64,000 bases of DNA from Okibacterium fritillariae (lineage in GTDB: Bacteria > Actinomycetota > Actinomycetes > Actinomycetales > Microbacteriaceae): assembly GCF_900167575.1 (NCBI RefSeq), contig NZ_FUZP01000001.1:682001-746000 (forward strand), read 5' to 3'. The notes below the pieces were generated by a model. The model saw only the letters and a program-made list of their open reading frames with translations, had not been told where the DNA came from and ran no database searches. The position numbers and the translations under genes were made by a program. Numbering within the stretch: the stretch's first letter is position 1; the number at the start of each line of letters is the position of its first letter. Below are positions 1 to 8,691 of the stretch, piece by piece.

Positions 1-291
1 ACGATTCGCACGGGTTTGGTGCCAGGTTCGGTAACGGTCAGCCCCTACAACGGCGAGGACATCTCGCAGATGAACGCCTATACCGACTCCGAAGAGCGCG
101 TGCTCATCCGCACGAATCCCGGGCCCGGGGGCTTCTACTGGGGCTTCGACCGACGACCCTACTTCGAACCCGCCGCGATGCTGCTGATGGTCGGCCTCGG
201 CATCCTCGTGGCGAGCGCGTTGTTCGCGGCGACGCGGTACTCGGGCAGGGCCGAGCGCTCGAGTCGGGCCGCATCCGCCGACCGCCTTTAG
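1..291 (+). CDS. C-terminal fragment of a membrane-anchored protein of unknown function
   Basis: The reading frame is open from the first base, so this is the 3' end of a gene that begins outside the window. The 96 visible residues hold a soluble part containing RTNPGPGG, then one strongly hydrophobic helix (about residues 60-77 of the fragment) and a short Arg/Ser-rich tail. This suggests a protein held in the membrane by a C-terminal helix with most of its mass outside. I do not recognise the family. Its TAG stop overlaps the TAA stop of the convergent lipid kinase gene. Confidence 0.6.
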   Translation, partial: TIRTGLVPGSVTVSPYNGEDISQMNAYTDSEERVLIRTNPGPGGFYWGFDRRPYFEPAAMLLMVGLGILVASALFAATRYSGRAERSSRAASADRL

Positions 292-1358
292 ACCGCCGGC
301 ACCCGCACCAGCAAAGCGCCCGCATCGGTCGAGAATCGCGCACGGGTCGCACGGCCGAACTCGTCGCCGTCCAGCTCGATCTCCTGCGGCTCCTCAAGCA
401 CGATCGTCGTCGACTCCGAGCGCAGGTAGGTCACCATCTTGGGCCCCCCGTTGTCGGTGGCCTTCACGATCGTGCGCCCGAGCGACGACTTCGCCAATGC
501 GCTGTTCTCCCACCGCACCTTGCGCCACACCTGCACCCACCCGAACACGCCCTTGGGCTGCAGGAACGCGATGTCGAGCAGGCCGTCGTCGACCACGGCG
601 TCGGGCAGCAGCTCGATATTGCCGGGCAGCGTTCCACAGTTTCCGAACAGGATGGTCGAGACGTGCGCCGTGTGCTCATGACGCCCGCGCAGCTGATAGC
701 GGATCTTGAAGGGACGGGCCTTGGGCAGGGCGCGCATGCCCGCATCGACGTAGGCGAGCCATCCGACGGCCTTCTTCAGCGCGGGATTGGTGTTGGCCAT
801 GATGGTGGCGTCGATGCCCATGCCCGCCATCACGAGGAAGGCGTGTTCTTCGTCGGGGCCGTCTTCGCGTCCGATCGTCACGATGCCGAGGTCGATCTTG
901 CGGTCGGCGCCCTGAAACGCGATGGCCACCGACGCGGGCACATCCGACAGGGGCAGGTTGAGGTTGCGGGCCAAGAGATTGCCGGTGCCGCTCGGGATGA
1001 TCGCGAGCGACGCCCCCGAGTCGCGCAACCCCTGCGCCACCGATCGCACCGTGCCGTCGCCCCCGGCCGCGAAGACCATGTCGATGCCCGACCGCGCCAG
1101 CTCTCGCGTGACGCCTTCGCCCGGGTCTTCGACACTCGTCTCGACCCACTGCGTCTCGGCCCACCCGGCCTCTGCCGCGGCGGGCTCGATGAGCGCGCGC
1201 AGATCGGCGACGCGCACCTTGACGGGGTTGTACACGACCGCCGCTCGGCGCGTCTTCGTCGGGGTGCCGGCCTCGGCGTTCTCGGCGCGCCGAACCTCGT
1301 CGATCTGACGGGGAGTCTCGCGTGCCGCGCCGTCCGGTCCTGCCGCCTCGATGGTCAT
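288..1358 (-). CDS. diacylglycerol kinase family lipid kinase (YegS/LCB5 type)
   Basis: A 356-residue protein with the DAGK catalytic domain. The nucleotide-binding loop GGDGTV lies near residue 99 and PSGTGNLLARN near residue 122, both hallmarks of the diacylglycerol/sphingosine kinase family. It would phosphorylate a membrane lipid such as diacylglycerol at the cytoplasmic face, feeding phosphatidate back into phospholipid synthesis; the true substrate cannot be read from sequence. I chose the ATG at 1358 rather than an upstream in-frame start at 1418, because family similarity starts later and the extra 20 residues are Arg/Ser-rich. The gene ends tail-to-tail with the preceding membrane protein and is divergent from serS. 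Confidence 0.88.
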   Translation of the reverse strand: MTIEAAGPDGAARETPRQIDEVRRAENAEAGTPTKTRRAAVVYNPVKVRVADLRALIEPAAAEAGWAETQWVETSVEDPGEGVTRELARSGIDMVFAAGGDGTVRSVAQGLRDSGASLAIIPSGTGNLLARNLNLPLSDVPASVAIAFQGADRKIDLGIVTIGREDGPDEEHAFLVMAGMGIDATIMANTNPALKKAVGWLAYVDAGMRALPKARPFKIRYQLRGRHEHTAHVSTILFGNCGTLPGNIELLPDAVVDDGLLDIAFLQPKGVFGWVQVWRKVRWENSALAKSSLGRTIVKATDNGGPKMVTYLRSESTTIVLEEPQEIELDGDEFGRATRARFSTDAGALLVRVPAV

Positions 1359-1456
1359 GCAGCCCACGCTACGGTACGCCGCGCGATCTGCCCTCGGCCG
1401 AGAGGATGATTGAGGCACACACCTGCCCGCACGCCCGTGCAGAACTGTTCGGTCGA

Positions 1457-1462
1457 TAGACT
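1457..1462 (+). promoter_or_regulatory. -10 hexamer TAGACT, leaderless promoter of serS
   Basis: TAGACT ends six bases before the GTG of serS, so transcription would begin at the start codon. No Shine-Dalgarno sequence lies between them. Confidence 0.6.
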
Positions 1463-1468
1463 TGGCGG

Positions 1469-2737
1469 GTGATCGATCCAGTGCTCCTCCGCGACCAACC
1501 CGACCTCTTCCGGCGCTCGCAGAAGGCGAGGGGCGCCTCCGTCTCCGTCGTCGACGACGCCCTCGCCGCCGACAGCTCCCGCCGGGCCGCCATCTCGGCC
1601 TACGAGGAGCTGCGCGCCGAGCAGAACGCGTTCGGCAAGCTCGTCGCCAAGGCCCCGAAAGAGGAGAAGGCCGTCCTCGTCGCCGAGGCCAAGGGTCTGG
1701 CCGACAAGGTGAAAGAGGCGCAGCAGCTCGCCAACGAGAGCGAGGCCGAGTTCGTGCGCCTCGCCGGCAGCATCCAGAACCTCATCGTCGACGGCGTGCC
1801 CGAGGGCGGCGAAGACGACTTCGTCACGCTGCGCGAGGTCGGTGCCAAGCCCGAGTTCGACTTCCCCGTGCGCGACCACCTCGAGATCGGCGAGCTGCTC
1901 GGCGCCATCGACATGGCCCGCGGCACCAAGGTCAGCGGTTCACGCTTCTACTTCCTCAGCGGCATCGGCGCCCGCCTCGAGATCGCGCTCATGAGCCTCG
2001 GCCTCGACCGCGCCCTCAACGCCGGTTTCACGCCGCTCATCACGCCCACGCTCGTGCGCCCCGAGATCATGGCGGGCACGGGTTTCCTCGGCTCGCACGC
2101 CGACGAGGTCTACCACCTCGAAGACGAAGACCTCTACCTCACGGGCACGAGCGAGGTGGCCATGGCCGGCTACCACTCCGACGAGATCATCGACCTCGAG
2201 AAGGGGCCGCTGCGCTACGCCGGATGGTCCACGTGCTACCGCAAGGAGGCGGGCTCCTACGGCAAGGACACCCGCGGAATCATCCGTGTGCACCAGTTCA
2301 ACAAGCTCGAGATGTTCGTCTACACGCGCCCCGAAGACGCCGAAGAGGAGCACCAGCGCCTGCTCGGTTGGCAAGAGGGCATGCTGCGCGACCTCGGCCT
2401 CAGCTACCGCGTCATCGACACGGCGGCCGGCGACCTCGGCTCGAGCGCGGCCCGCAAGTTCGACGTCGAGGCCTGGGTGCCCACGCAGGGCGCTTATCGC
2501 GAGCTCACCTCCACCTCCAACTGCACCACCTACCAGGCGCGTCGCCTGAGCACGCGTTTCCGCGGCGAAGACGGCAAGACCACGCCCGCGGCCACGCTCA
2601 ACGGCACGCTCGCCACCACGCGCTGGATCGTCGCCCTGCTCGAGACGCACCAGCGCGCCGATGGCTCGGTCTTCATTCCCGAGGTGCTGCGCCCCTACCT
2701 GGGCGGCCTCGAGGTAGCCCTGCCGGTGAACGCGTGA
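1469..2737 (+). CDS. serS: seryl-tRNA synthetase
   Basis: A 422-residue class II aminoacyl-tRNA synthetase that charges tRNA-Ser with serine in the cytoplasm. The N-terminal 110 residues form the long helical arm, rich in Glu/Lys/Ala, that recognises the tRNA-Ser variable arm. The catalytic core carries the [11 protein letters not shown] segment and motif 3, [15 protein letters not shown], near the C-terminus. Length matches the bacterial family. The GTG start follows a -10 hexamer by six bases with no ribosome site, which suggests a leaderless message. The stop overlaps the next gene by four bases (GTGA). Two tRNA-Ser genes, its substrates, lie within 3 kb. Confidence 0.97.
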   Translation: MIDPVLLRDQPDLFRRSQKARGASVSVVDDALAADSSRRAAISAYEELRAEQNAFGKLVAKAPKEEKAVLVAEAKGLADKVKEAQQLANESEAEFVRLAGSIQNLIVDGVPEGGEDDFVTLREVGAKPEFDFPVRDHLEIGELLGAIDMARGTKVSGSRFYFLSGIGARLEIALMSLGLDRALNAGFTPLITPTLVRPEIMAGTGFLGSHADEVYHLEDEDLYLTGTSEVAMAGYHSDEIIDLEKGPLRYAGWSTCYRKEAGSYGKDTRGIIRVHQFNKLEMFVYTRPEDAEEEHQRLLGWQEGMLRDLGLSYRVIDTAAGDLGSSAARKFDVEAWVPTQGAYRELTSTSNCTTYQARRLSTRFRGEDGKTTPAATLNGTLATTRWIVALLETHQRADGSVFIPEVLRPYLGGLEVALPVNA

Positions 2738-3561
2738 GCGATACCGAGTCCACGCGCTGGCTCGTCGCACTCGACGTCGACGGCACGGTGTTGCACGAAG
2801 ACGGCACGTGCACGGATGCCGTGAAACACGCGGTCGCGCGTGCAACCGAGGCGGGCCACGAGCTCATGCTGGCCACGGGGCGCAGCTGGGAGACCACGGC
2901 GCCCGTGCTCGAGACCCTCGACATCCACCCCGATTATGTGGTGTGCGCCAACGGTGCCCTCGTCATGAAGCGCGACGACGAGGAGGCCGACGGCTACCGT
3001 CGTCACCTGATCGAGACGTTCGACCCGAGCGACGTGTTGAAGACCATCGCCCGCTCGCTCGACGACGGCCGCTACATGGTCGAATACCCCGACGGTTTTC
3101 GCCGCTACACGCAGGGCATGGTCGATTGGAACCTCGACAACGCCGAGATGGTGCCGTTCGAGCGGCTGCTGCACGACCCGGTCACGCGTGTCGTTGTGGT
3201 GTCGCCCGAGCACGGCGAAGAGGAGTTCTTGAAGATCGTCGAGAGCATGGGCCTGCACCAGGTCACCTACTCGATCGGCTGGACGGCCTGGCTCGACATC
3301 GCGCCGCTCGGCGTGAACAAGTCAACGGCTCTGCAGCGCGTGCGCGACTGGGTGGGCATTCCCGCATCCCGTGTGCTCGTGGCCGGCGACGGACGCAACG
3401 ACATCGAAATGCTCTCCTGGGCGGGTGCCGCGGGCGGCCGCGCGGTCGCGATGGGTCAGGCACCCGACGAGGTGAAAGAGTTCGCCACCGAGGTGACGGG
3501 CCCGGTCGACGACGACGGTTTGGCCGACGTGCTGCTGTCGTTGCCGGGGGCGCGCGACTGA
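2734..3561 (+). CDS. HAD-superfamily hydrolase, Cof/YidA type
   Basis: A 275-residue haloacid dehalogenase-type phosphatase. The nucleophile motif DVDGT sits at residues 14-18 and the Mg2+-binding [10 protein letters not shown] near residue 220, with a large C2-type cap between them, as in the Cof subfamily. These enzymes dephosphorylate small sugar phosphates or nucleotides; the substrate is unknown here. The GTG start at 2734 overlaps the serS stop, so the two are probably translationally coupled. It is transcribed toward the first tRNA-Ser gene. Confidence 0.88.
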   Translation: MSDTESTRWLVALDVDGTVLHEDGTCTDAVKHAVARATEAGHELMLATGRSWETTAPVLETLDIHPDYVVCANGALVMKRDDEEADGYRRHLIETFDPSDVLKTIARSLDDGRYMVEYPDGFRRYTQGMVDWNLDNAEMVPFERLLHDPVTRVVVVSPEHGEEEFLKIVESMGLHQVTYSIGWTAWLDIAPLGVNKSTALQRVRDWVGIPASRVLVAGDGRNDIEMLSWAGAAGGRAVAMGQAPDEVKEFATEVTGPVDDDGLADVLLSLPGARD

Positions 3562-3611
3562 CGTCTGGCGGGCTTCGAACCGATGTGACGAGCCCGAAAC
3601 ACTCCATCCGA

Positions 3612-3617
3612 TAGAAT
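3612..3617 (+). promoter_or_regulatory. -10 hexamer TAGAAT ahead of tRNA-Ser(TGA)
   Basis: TAGAAT matches the -10 consensus well and lies 33 bases before the tRNA acceptor stem. I see no convincing -35 at normal spacing. Confidence 0.4.
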
Positions 3618-3649
3618 CGTGCGAGGTCGGGCGAGGTTTCGCGTGGCTG

Positions 3650-3734
3650 GGAGGGCTGTCCGAGCGGCCGATGGAGCTGGTCTTGAAAACCAGTGGGCAG
3701 AAATGTCTCGTGGGTTCGAATCCCACGCCCTCCG
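3650..3734 (+). tRNA. tRNA-Ser (anticodon TGA)
   Basis: The acceptor arms GGAGGGC and GCCCTCC pair perfectly. The anticodon loop cttgaaa sits in a CTGGT/ACCAG stem and reads TGA. A long variable arm typical of class II tRNAs follows, then the T-arm with GGTTCGAATCC. CCA is not encoded. It reads UCA and, by wobble, related UCN serine codons. Confidence 0.96.
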
Positions 3735-3809
3735 CAGAAGTGCCTGCACCAACCGCACCACCAGCACCACCAGCAGGTCAGCAGGGTCAGCGCAACGAGG
3801 GGAACATCT

Positions 3810-5111
3810 GTGAGCGATTTGGGACGTCGTCCTCGCCGCGCTGCCCGCGTTCCCACGATTGCGCGCCACGGTCGTCTCAAGCGCTACAGCGCCGTTCGTG
3901 CGGTGCTCAAGTTCCTCGCCGCCGCCGTGGCCGTTCTGCTCGTGAGCGGCGGCTCGGTCGCCGCGATCGCCACCTGGAGCGTGGTGTCCAGCATCCAGCC
4001 GTCGGTCACCCTGGCCAATGAGACGCCGGGCGTGCAGATGCCCGATATCGACGCTATCGAGGGCGGCGTGAACCTGCTGCTCGTCGGCAGCGACAGCCGC
4101 CAGGGCCAGGACGCCATGTTCGGCGATCCCGAGAAAGAGACGGCCACCCTCAACGACGTCACCATGCTGCTGCACATCTCGGAAGACCACAGCAGCGCCA
4201 CCGTCGTGAGCTTCCCTCGTGACCTCTTCGTGCCGATCCCCGCGTGCCCCAACCCCGACGGCGGCACCTACGGCGCCATGAGCTCGCAGAAGATCAACAC
4301 GACCCTCAGCTATGGCGGCCTGCCCTGCACGGTTCTCACGGTCGAGAAGCTCACGGGTCTCAGCATCCCCTTCGCCGCCGAGGTGCAATTCAACGGCGTC
4401 ATCGAGCTGTCCAACGCGGTCGGCGGTGTGGATGTCTGCGTCGGATCACCCATCAAAGACCCCTACACCGGCCTCGACCTCGCCGCCGGCACGCACAACC
4501 TGCAGGGCCTCGAAGCGCTGCAATTCCTGCGCACCCGCCACGGCGTCGGCGACGGATCCGACCTCGGCCGCATCAGCAACCAGCAGGTGTTCCTCTCGGC
4601 GCTCGTGCGCACGCTGAAAGACGGCAACACGCTGTCCGATCCGACCAAGCTGTTCGGCATCGCGAAGGCCGCGGCCAGCAATATGACGCTGTCGAACCAC
4701 CTCAACAACCTCAACAACATGGTCTCGATCGCGCTCGCGCTGAAGGACATCCCGTTCGACCAGATCGTGTTCGTGCAATACCCGAACGCGATCGGCGACT
4801 CGGGCGGCCAAAGCGGTGTGCTGCCGATCAAATCGTCGGCAAACGCGCTGTTCCAGGCGATCCAGAACGACCAGCCCATCTCGCTGACGGGTGGCACGGG
4901 TGTGGGCTCCGAGCTCGACCCCAACGCGCCGGGTGCCACCGAAACGCCCGCTCCGGTCGAAACGCCGGCCCCCGTCGAGGGCTCGACGACACCTCCGCTC
5001 GACGCCGGCGCGACCACTCCTCCCGCCACCCCCGGGGGAGCTGTGGCCCTGCCCGAGAACGTGCTCGGCCAGACCGCCGACGACCGAACCTGCTCAAAGG
5101 GCAACAACTAA
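3810..5111 (+). CDS. LytR-CpsA-Psr (LCP) family cell-wall glycopolymer ligase
   Basis: A 433-residue membrane-anchored enzyme. A basic N-terminus is followed by one membrane helix (about residues 30-52). The extracellular LCP domain then carries LLLVGSDSRQG, the Arg-containing FPRDLFVPIP and FLRTRHG...DLGRISNQQ, which bind polyprenyl-pyrophosphate. LCP proteins transfer glycopolymers such as teichoic acid or arabinogalactan-like chains from the lipid carrier to peptidoglycan. The last 70 residues are a Pro/Thr/Ala-rich, probably disordered tail. I chose the GTG at 3810 because GAGGGG lies just upstream and the earlier in-frame codons run through the tRNA gene. It sits between two tRNA-Ser genes. 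Confidence 0.92.
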   Translation: MSDLGRRPRRAARVPTIARHGRLKRYSAVRAVLKFLAAAVAVLLVSGGSVAAIATWSVVSSIQPSVTLANETPGVQMPDIDAIEGGVNLLLVGSDSRQGQDAMFGDPEKETATLNDVTMLLHISEDHSSATVVSFPRDLFVPIPACPNPDGGTYGAMSSQKINTTLSYGGLPCTVLTVEKLTGLSIPFAAEVQFNGVIELSNAVGGVDVCVGSPIKDPYTGLDLAAGTHNLQGLEALQFLRTRHGVGDGSDLGRISNQQVFLSALVRTLKDGNTLSDPTKLFGIAKAAASNMTLSNHLNNLNNMVSIALALKDIPFDQIVFVQYPNAIGDSGGQSGVLPIKSSANALFQAIQNDQPISLTGGTGVGSELDPNAPGATETPAPVETPAPVEGSTTPPLDAGATTPPATPGGAVALPENVLGQTADDRTCSKGNN

Positions 5112-5153
5112 CGACGCCGAGCGGATGCCGCGACATCCCGTCTCCCGACCGGA

Positions 5154-5183
5154 TTGGGTTCGCGCCCCGGCACCCGTTATGAT
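5154..5183 (+). promoter_or_regulatory. promoter of tRNA-Ser(GCT)
   Basis: A -35-like TTGGGT (5154-5159) and -10 TATGAT (5178-5183) are separated by 18 bases and lie 31 bases upstream of the tRNA. Confidence 0.5.
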
Positions 5184-5214
5184 TGCAGACGTGCGTCCGC
5201 CAGTCGGCCGCATT

Positions 5215-5303
5215 GGAGACGTCGCATAGTCCGGCCGAGTGCACCACCCTGCTAAGGTGGAGTCCCCTCACGGGGACCGCGGGTTCAAATCCCGCCGTCT
5301 CCG
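5215..5303 (+). tRNA. tRNA-Ser (anticodon GCT)
   Basis: The acceptor arms GGAGACG/CGTCTCC pair. The anticodon stem CCACC/GGTGG holds the loop ctgctaa, giving anticodon GCT for AGC/AGU serine codons. A long GC-rich variable arm (around cccctcacgggg) and a T-arm with GGTTCAAATCC complete a class II tRNA. The 3' end is followed by degenerate copies of itself. Confidence 0.96.
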
Positions 5304-5400
5304 CACTCATTTTCAGGCGTGTGTTCCGCCGTCTGCGCTCGTTGTTCCGGCGTGTGTCTCACCGTCTGCGCACTCTGTCCCGGCGTGAGTTTTCCGCAGG
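5291..5400. repeat. 33-34 bp tandem repeat including the tRNA-Ser 3' end
   Basis: The 3' end of the tRNA plus flank (CCGTCT..CGC.CTC....GGCGTG) recurs twice downstream. GGCGTG occurs at 5316, 5349 and 5382, exactly 33 bases apart, and CGTCT occurs at 5296, 5330 and 5363. The copies are degenerate and the third is partial. Such tRNA-end duplications are classic scars of site-specific integration, although no integrase is nearby. Confidence 0.6.
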
Positions 5401-5406
5401 TTAGGC

Positions 5407-6396
5407 CTACGCGGTCAGCGAGGCCTCGTCCGGCGTCGAGAGCGTCAGCACGGCATCCGCGATGTAGGGGCTCTGCTCCAGATCGGTAGCGATGCGGCGC
5501 AACTCGCGCGCGACATCCACCTCGCGGTCGTTGCCCGTCAGGTCGATCGAGGCCACGAGGAAGAAGCGCTCGGGCCCCACAAACTCGAGGTGCAGGTAGG
5601 TGACGCGTTCGACGTCGTCGCGCTCGAGCAGCAGCCCCACGATGCGGCGCCGCACATCCGCCGAGGCCGGCTCGCCCACCAGGAAGCGGCGGTTGCGGTC
5701 AATGAGCACGAGCGCGACGATCGCGAGCAGAACACCCACGAGAATCGAGCCGACCGCGTCGAAGACGGCGTTGCCCGTCACTTGGTGCAGGAACACGCCG
5801 AAGAAGGCGATGACGAGTCCGATGAGCGCGGCCGCATCCTCGGCGAAGACGGCCCGCAGCGTGGTGTTCGACGTGCCCAACACATGGTGCAACGTGCCCA
5901 TCCCACGAGCCTCGGCGGTCTTCTTCGCCTGCAGATAGGACTGCACGAAGGAGAAACCCTCGAGCACGAAGGCGATCGCGAGCACGATGTACGCGACGAT
6001 CTGATCGGAGGATTCCTCGGGGTTCGACAGCTCTTGGATGCCGTGCTGAATCGACACGACGGCGCCGGCCGTGAACAGCCCGACGGCGGCGAACAGCGAC
6101 CACACGTAGGCCTCGCGCCCATACCCACGCGGATGGCTGCCGTCGATCTTCTTCACCGAGCGACGTTCGGCGATCAGCAGGAAGATCTCGTTGCCCGCAT
6201 CCGCCCACGAGTGCGCCGACTCGGCCACCATCGAAGCCGACCCGGTCACGAACGCAGCGATCGTCTTGGCCACCGCCACCAGCAGGTTCGCCACGAACGC
6301 GATCACCACCGTGCGGATGCTTCCGCCCGACGTCTCCTCGCCCGCGTCGTCGCCCGACGCCGATTCCGGCCCGCTCGTTACCGTCGTATCGCTCAC
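5407..6396 (-). CDS. cation diffusion facilitator (CDF) transporter
   Basis: A 329-residue inner-membrane divalent metal exporter. The first helix carries NLLVAVAKTIAAFVTG, followed by the diagnostic SASMVAESAHSWADAGNE with the metal-binding His and Asp of helix II. EDAAALIG supplies the second pair of ligands in helix V. A cytoplasmic ferredoxin-like C-terminal domain (about residues 235-325) would sense metal and dimerise. CDF pumps exchange Zn2+, Fe2+ or Mn2+ for protons; the metal is not predictable here. The GTG start lies six bases after the hexamer TATGCT. A second CDF gene lies at 24984. Confidence 0.92.
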   Translation of the reverse strand: MSDTTVTSGPESASGDDAGEETSGGSIRTVVIAFVANLLVAVAKTIAAFVTGSASMVAESAHSWADAGNEIFLLIAERRSVKKIDGSHPRGYGREAYVWSLFAAVGLFTAGAVVSIQHGIQELSNPEESSDQIVAYIVLAIAFVLEGFSFVQSYLQAKKTAEARGMGTLHHVLGTSNTTLRAVFAEDAAALIGLVIAFFGVFLHQVTGNAVFDAVGSILVGVLLAIVALVLIDRNRRFLVGEPASADVRRRIVGLLLERDDVERVTYLHLEFVGPERFFLVASIDLTGNDREVDVARELRRIATDLEQSPYIADAVLTLSTPDEASLTA

Positions 6397-6402
6397 CTAG
6401 CG

Positions 6403-6408
6403 AGCATA
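6403..6408 (-). promoter_or_regulatory. -10 hexamer TATGCT, leaderless promoter of the CDF gene
   Basis: TATGCT on the minus strand ends six bases before the GTG start; no ribosome-binding site intervenes. Confidence 0.55.
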
Positions 6409-6477
6409 CGACCGGAGCGTCGAACGGATACTGGCGCTCGTCAGCAACGCGGACTAATCTTTCCCAATGGACACAAA

Positions 6478-6497
6478 ATATGTCTGATAGGACATAT
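6478..6497. promoter_or_regulatory. perfect 20-bp operator of the XRE/nucleotidyltransferase operon
   Basis: The arms ATATGTC and GACATAT (7 bp each) are perfect inverted repeats around a 6-bp centre. A -35-like TGGACA lies at 6468-6473, and a -10-like GACATA at 6491-6496 falls inside the right arm. A repressor bound here would cover the promoter. The site ends 13 bases before the XRE start codon, which suggests autoregulation. Confidence 0.6.
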
Positions 6498-6510
6498 CGA
6501 GGGAGGCGAG

Positions 6511-7086
6511 ATGGTCAACGTTTCAGCGCTCATCCGCGCGGCGCGCAAGAGCAAGCGGCTGACTCAGGTCGAACTCGCCGACAACGCCCGCATGGATCAA
6601 GGCAACGTCTCCCGTTCGGAGAGCGGCCGAGACGCCGACTACTCGACGGTCGATAGGTTGCTCGCGGGGGCCGGATACCGCCTCTATTCAGCGCCGACGC
6701 GACGCGACGACGCAGCAACAATTGCGGCGGAGATCCGAAAGCGTGTCCACGCTAAAGACCCAGATCGAGCGCTACGCGCGCTCGTCCAACTGAATGACAA
6801 CCTCACGGCCGAGCATGGACTTGTCCGCGGCGTTCTCGGCCTCGCCGAGCCCGAATCCACCCGCGATCCGCTCTGGGACGCTGCAATAGCGGCCGTCGTT
6901 GCTTGGCGCCTCCGTGAAGAATCGCTCCCGGTGCCGAGCTGGGTCGACGCCGACGAGCGGTTCCTCCGCAAACCGACATTTCTCACAGTGGACCCGGCCG
7001 ATCCTGAACCGCCGCGAGCGGAAATTCCCGACGAGTTCTTCGAGCGAGGCGTTTTGGCCTGGCGTGACACGTTCGCGAGCGTGTAG
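6511..7086 (+). CDS. XRE-family HTH protein, probable antitoxin/autoregulator
   Basis: A 191-residue protein with an N-terminal XRE helix-turn-helix (residues 5-55: LIRAARKSKRLTQVELAD, then MDQGNVSRSESG). The remainder is a helical region without a recognised family. The ATG at 6511 is preceded by GGGAGGCGAG, a strong ribosome site, and by a perfect palindromic operator. The gene ends two bases before the nucleotidyltransferase gene, an arrangement typical of type II or AbiE-like toxin-antitoxin operons in which the antitoxin represses the operon. The assignment as antitoxin is inference from context. The promoter is more AT-rich than its surroundings, hinting at acquired DNA. Confidence 0.75.
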   Translation: MVNVSALIRAARKSKRLTQVELADNARMDQGNVSRSESGRDADYSTVDRLLAGAGYRLYSAPTRRDDAATIAAEIRKRVHAKDPDRALRALVQLNDNLTAEHGLVRGVLGLAEPESTRDPLWDAAIAAVVAWRLREESLPVPSWVDADERFLRKPTFLTVDPADPEPPRAEIPDEFFERGVLAWRDTFASV

Positions 7087-7088
7087 CG

Positions 7089-7670
7089 ATGGCTACCGCT
7101 CTCGAACGCGCAGACATCGTCGAGGGGCTCCGGGACCTCGCTAGCGAGCTCAATGCCGCGCGCGAGGTCGCTGGGATTCGTCTGGTGGGAGGGGCTGCGC
7201 TCGCGCTCCTCTATTTCGAGCGCGGAACCACGCAAGACCTGGACGCTCTCCACGTCCACCCGGGAAGTGACCAGGTGGTCGCCGACGCGGCTGCACAGGT
7301 GGCGCGTCGGCACGACTGGGATCCCGGGTGGCTCAACTTCGCGGTGACCGGAGCAGACGCCCTGCCGACCCTGGGTCGAAGCGTTGAGTGGACGACGATC
7401 TACGACTCCGGGGGCGTCGTCATTCAAGTCGCATCGAAGGAGTCCCTGCTCGCCATGAAGCTGCGGGCGAATCGACCGGGACGGGATACCCGCGACATCC
7501 GCCACCTGCTGGCGCTGTGCGGCATCGCCACCCCGGCGGACGCTGAATCGCTTTACGAAGATTTCTACCCGGGCGATCTGCTTCCCGAACGGGCCGTGGG
7601 CATGGTGCAGCGCATTCTGTCCGACGGCCCGCTGACGGTGCCCGAGTCGCCCGGGCCCGTCCATTTCTAG
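7089..7670 (+). CDS. nucleotidyltransferase-fold protein (DUF6036/AbiEii/MenT-like), probable toxin
   Basis: A 193-residue protein with the polymerase-beta nucleotidyltransferase signature. RLVGGAALALLYF (GG loop, about residues 32-44) is followed by TTQDLDAL, which supplies the DxD metal ligands. The later SLLAMKLRANRPGRDTRDIRHL matches the Lys/Asp-containing block of DUF6036 and AbiEii/MenT proteins. MenT toxins modify tRNA 3' ends with nucleotides, and AbiEii adds nucleotides to an unknown target. Here the partner is an XRE protein encoded two bases upstream rather than the usual AbiEi antitoxin. Toxicity is inferred and not shown. The gene ends five bases before the stop of convergent corA. 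Confidence 0.72.
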   Translation: MATALERADIVEGLRDLASELNAAREVAGIRLVGGAALALLYFERGTTQDLDALHVHPGSDQVVADAAAQVARRHDWDPGWLNFAVTGADALPTLGRSVEWTTIYDSGGVVIQVASKESLLAMKLRANRPGRDTRDIRHLLALCGIATPADAESLYEDFYPGDLLPERAVGMVQRILSDGPLTVPESPGPVHF

Positions 7671-7674
7671 CTCG

Positions 7675-8691
7675 CTACAACCACTTCCTGAACTTGAACG
7701 CCACGTACAACCCGATGCCGCTCAACACCATGAGGCCGATGGCCATGGGGTAGCCATACTCCCAGTGGAGTTCGGGCATGTTGTCGAAGTTCATGCCGTA
7801 GATGGCGCCGATGAGCGTGGGGGCGAAGAGGATGGCGGCCCACGCCGAGATGCGCTTGACCTCCTCGTTCTGGGCGAGGCTGGTCTCGGTCATCCGCCGC
7901 ATCTCGTCGTTCTGGCGTTGCGCCACGAGGGTCGAGTGCGTCGTGAGCGCGTTGTCGAGCAGTGCTCGGAAACCGTCGGTGCGTTCGACGACGCGGATGG
8001 TGTGGTCGAGCACGTCGCGCAGGGAGCGCTGTAGTTCGACATCCACCTGGTATTTGGCCGACCCGCGCAGCAGCGCCTCGATGATCGCGGTGAGCGGATG
8101 CACGGCCCGCTGAAACTTGATCACCTCTCGCGACAGCTCGTAGATGCGCTGCGCGACGTCTTCGTTGGTGCCGAAGAGCTGGTCTTCGATCTCGTCGATG
8201 TCGTTCTCGAGGCCCGCGATGACGGGCGCGTATTCGTCGACGACCTCGTCGAGGATGGCGTAGAGCACCGCTTCAGGGCCGAGCGCGAGCAGCGCGGGGT
8301 TCGCCTCCATGCGGTTGCGCACGCGGGCGAGGTTGGGCGATTCGGCGTGGCGGATGGTGACCACGAAGTCCGGCCCCACGAAGATGTGCAGCTCGCCGAA
8401 CTCGACCTCTTCTTCGGCGTCGAGGTAGCGTGCGGGCCGCAGCACCACGAAGAGCGTGTCGTCGTAGCGCTCGAGTTTGGAGCGCTGATGCCCCGACAGG
8501 GCGTCCTCCACGGAGAGGTGGTGCAACCCGAATTCGGCCGCGACGGCCTGCACCTCTTCGGCGTCGGGGCGGTAGAGACCGATCCAGGCCATGCCGTTCT
8601 GCGATCGCATGGCCTCGAATGTCTCGTCGAGGCTGGCGGGGTTCTCGGTGCGCTTGCCGGCGATGTATACGCCGTTGTCCACGAGTGGCAT
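7675..8691 (-). CDS. corA: magnesium/cobalt transporter CorA
   Basis: A 338-residue CorA-family divalent cation channel. The long cytoplasmic alpha/beta domain and the stalk helix (about residues 150-280) lead to two C-terminal membrane helices. The signature YGMNF at the end of the first helix (about residue 299) forms the selectivity filter. The basic tail FKFRKWL follows the second helix. CorA imports Mg2+ down its electrochemical gradient as a pentamer. The ATG at 8691 follows a purine-rich AAAGGGAG. It is divergent from the MetE-like gene. Confidence 0.95.
   Translation of the reverse strand: MPLVDNGVYIAGKRTENPASLDETFEAMRSQNGMAWIGLYRPDAEEVQAVAAEFGLHHLSVEDALSGHQRSKLERYDDTLFVVLRPARYLDAEEEVEFGELHIFVGPDFVVTIRHAESPNLARVRNRMEANPALLALGPEAVLYAILDEVVDEYAPVIAGLENDIDEIEDQLFGTNEDVAQRIYELSREVIKFQRAVHPLTAIIEALLRGSAKYQVDVELQRSLRDVLDHTIRVVERTDGFRALLDNALTTHSTLVAQRQNDEMRRMTETSLAQNEEVKRISAWAAILFAPTLIGAIYGMNFDNMPELHWEYGYPMAIGLMVLSGIGLYVAFKFRKWL

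Noticed and set aside
6403-6470. Mobile-element boundary around the XRE module
   Set aside because: No terminal repeats, transposase or target duplication could be seen; only a mild AT rise at the promoter.
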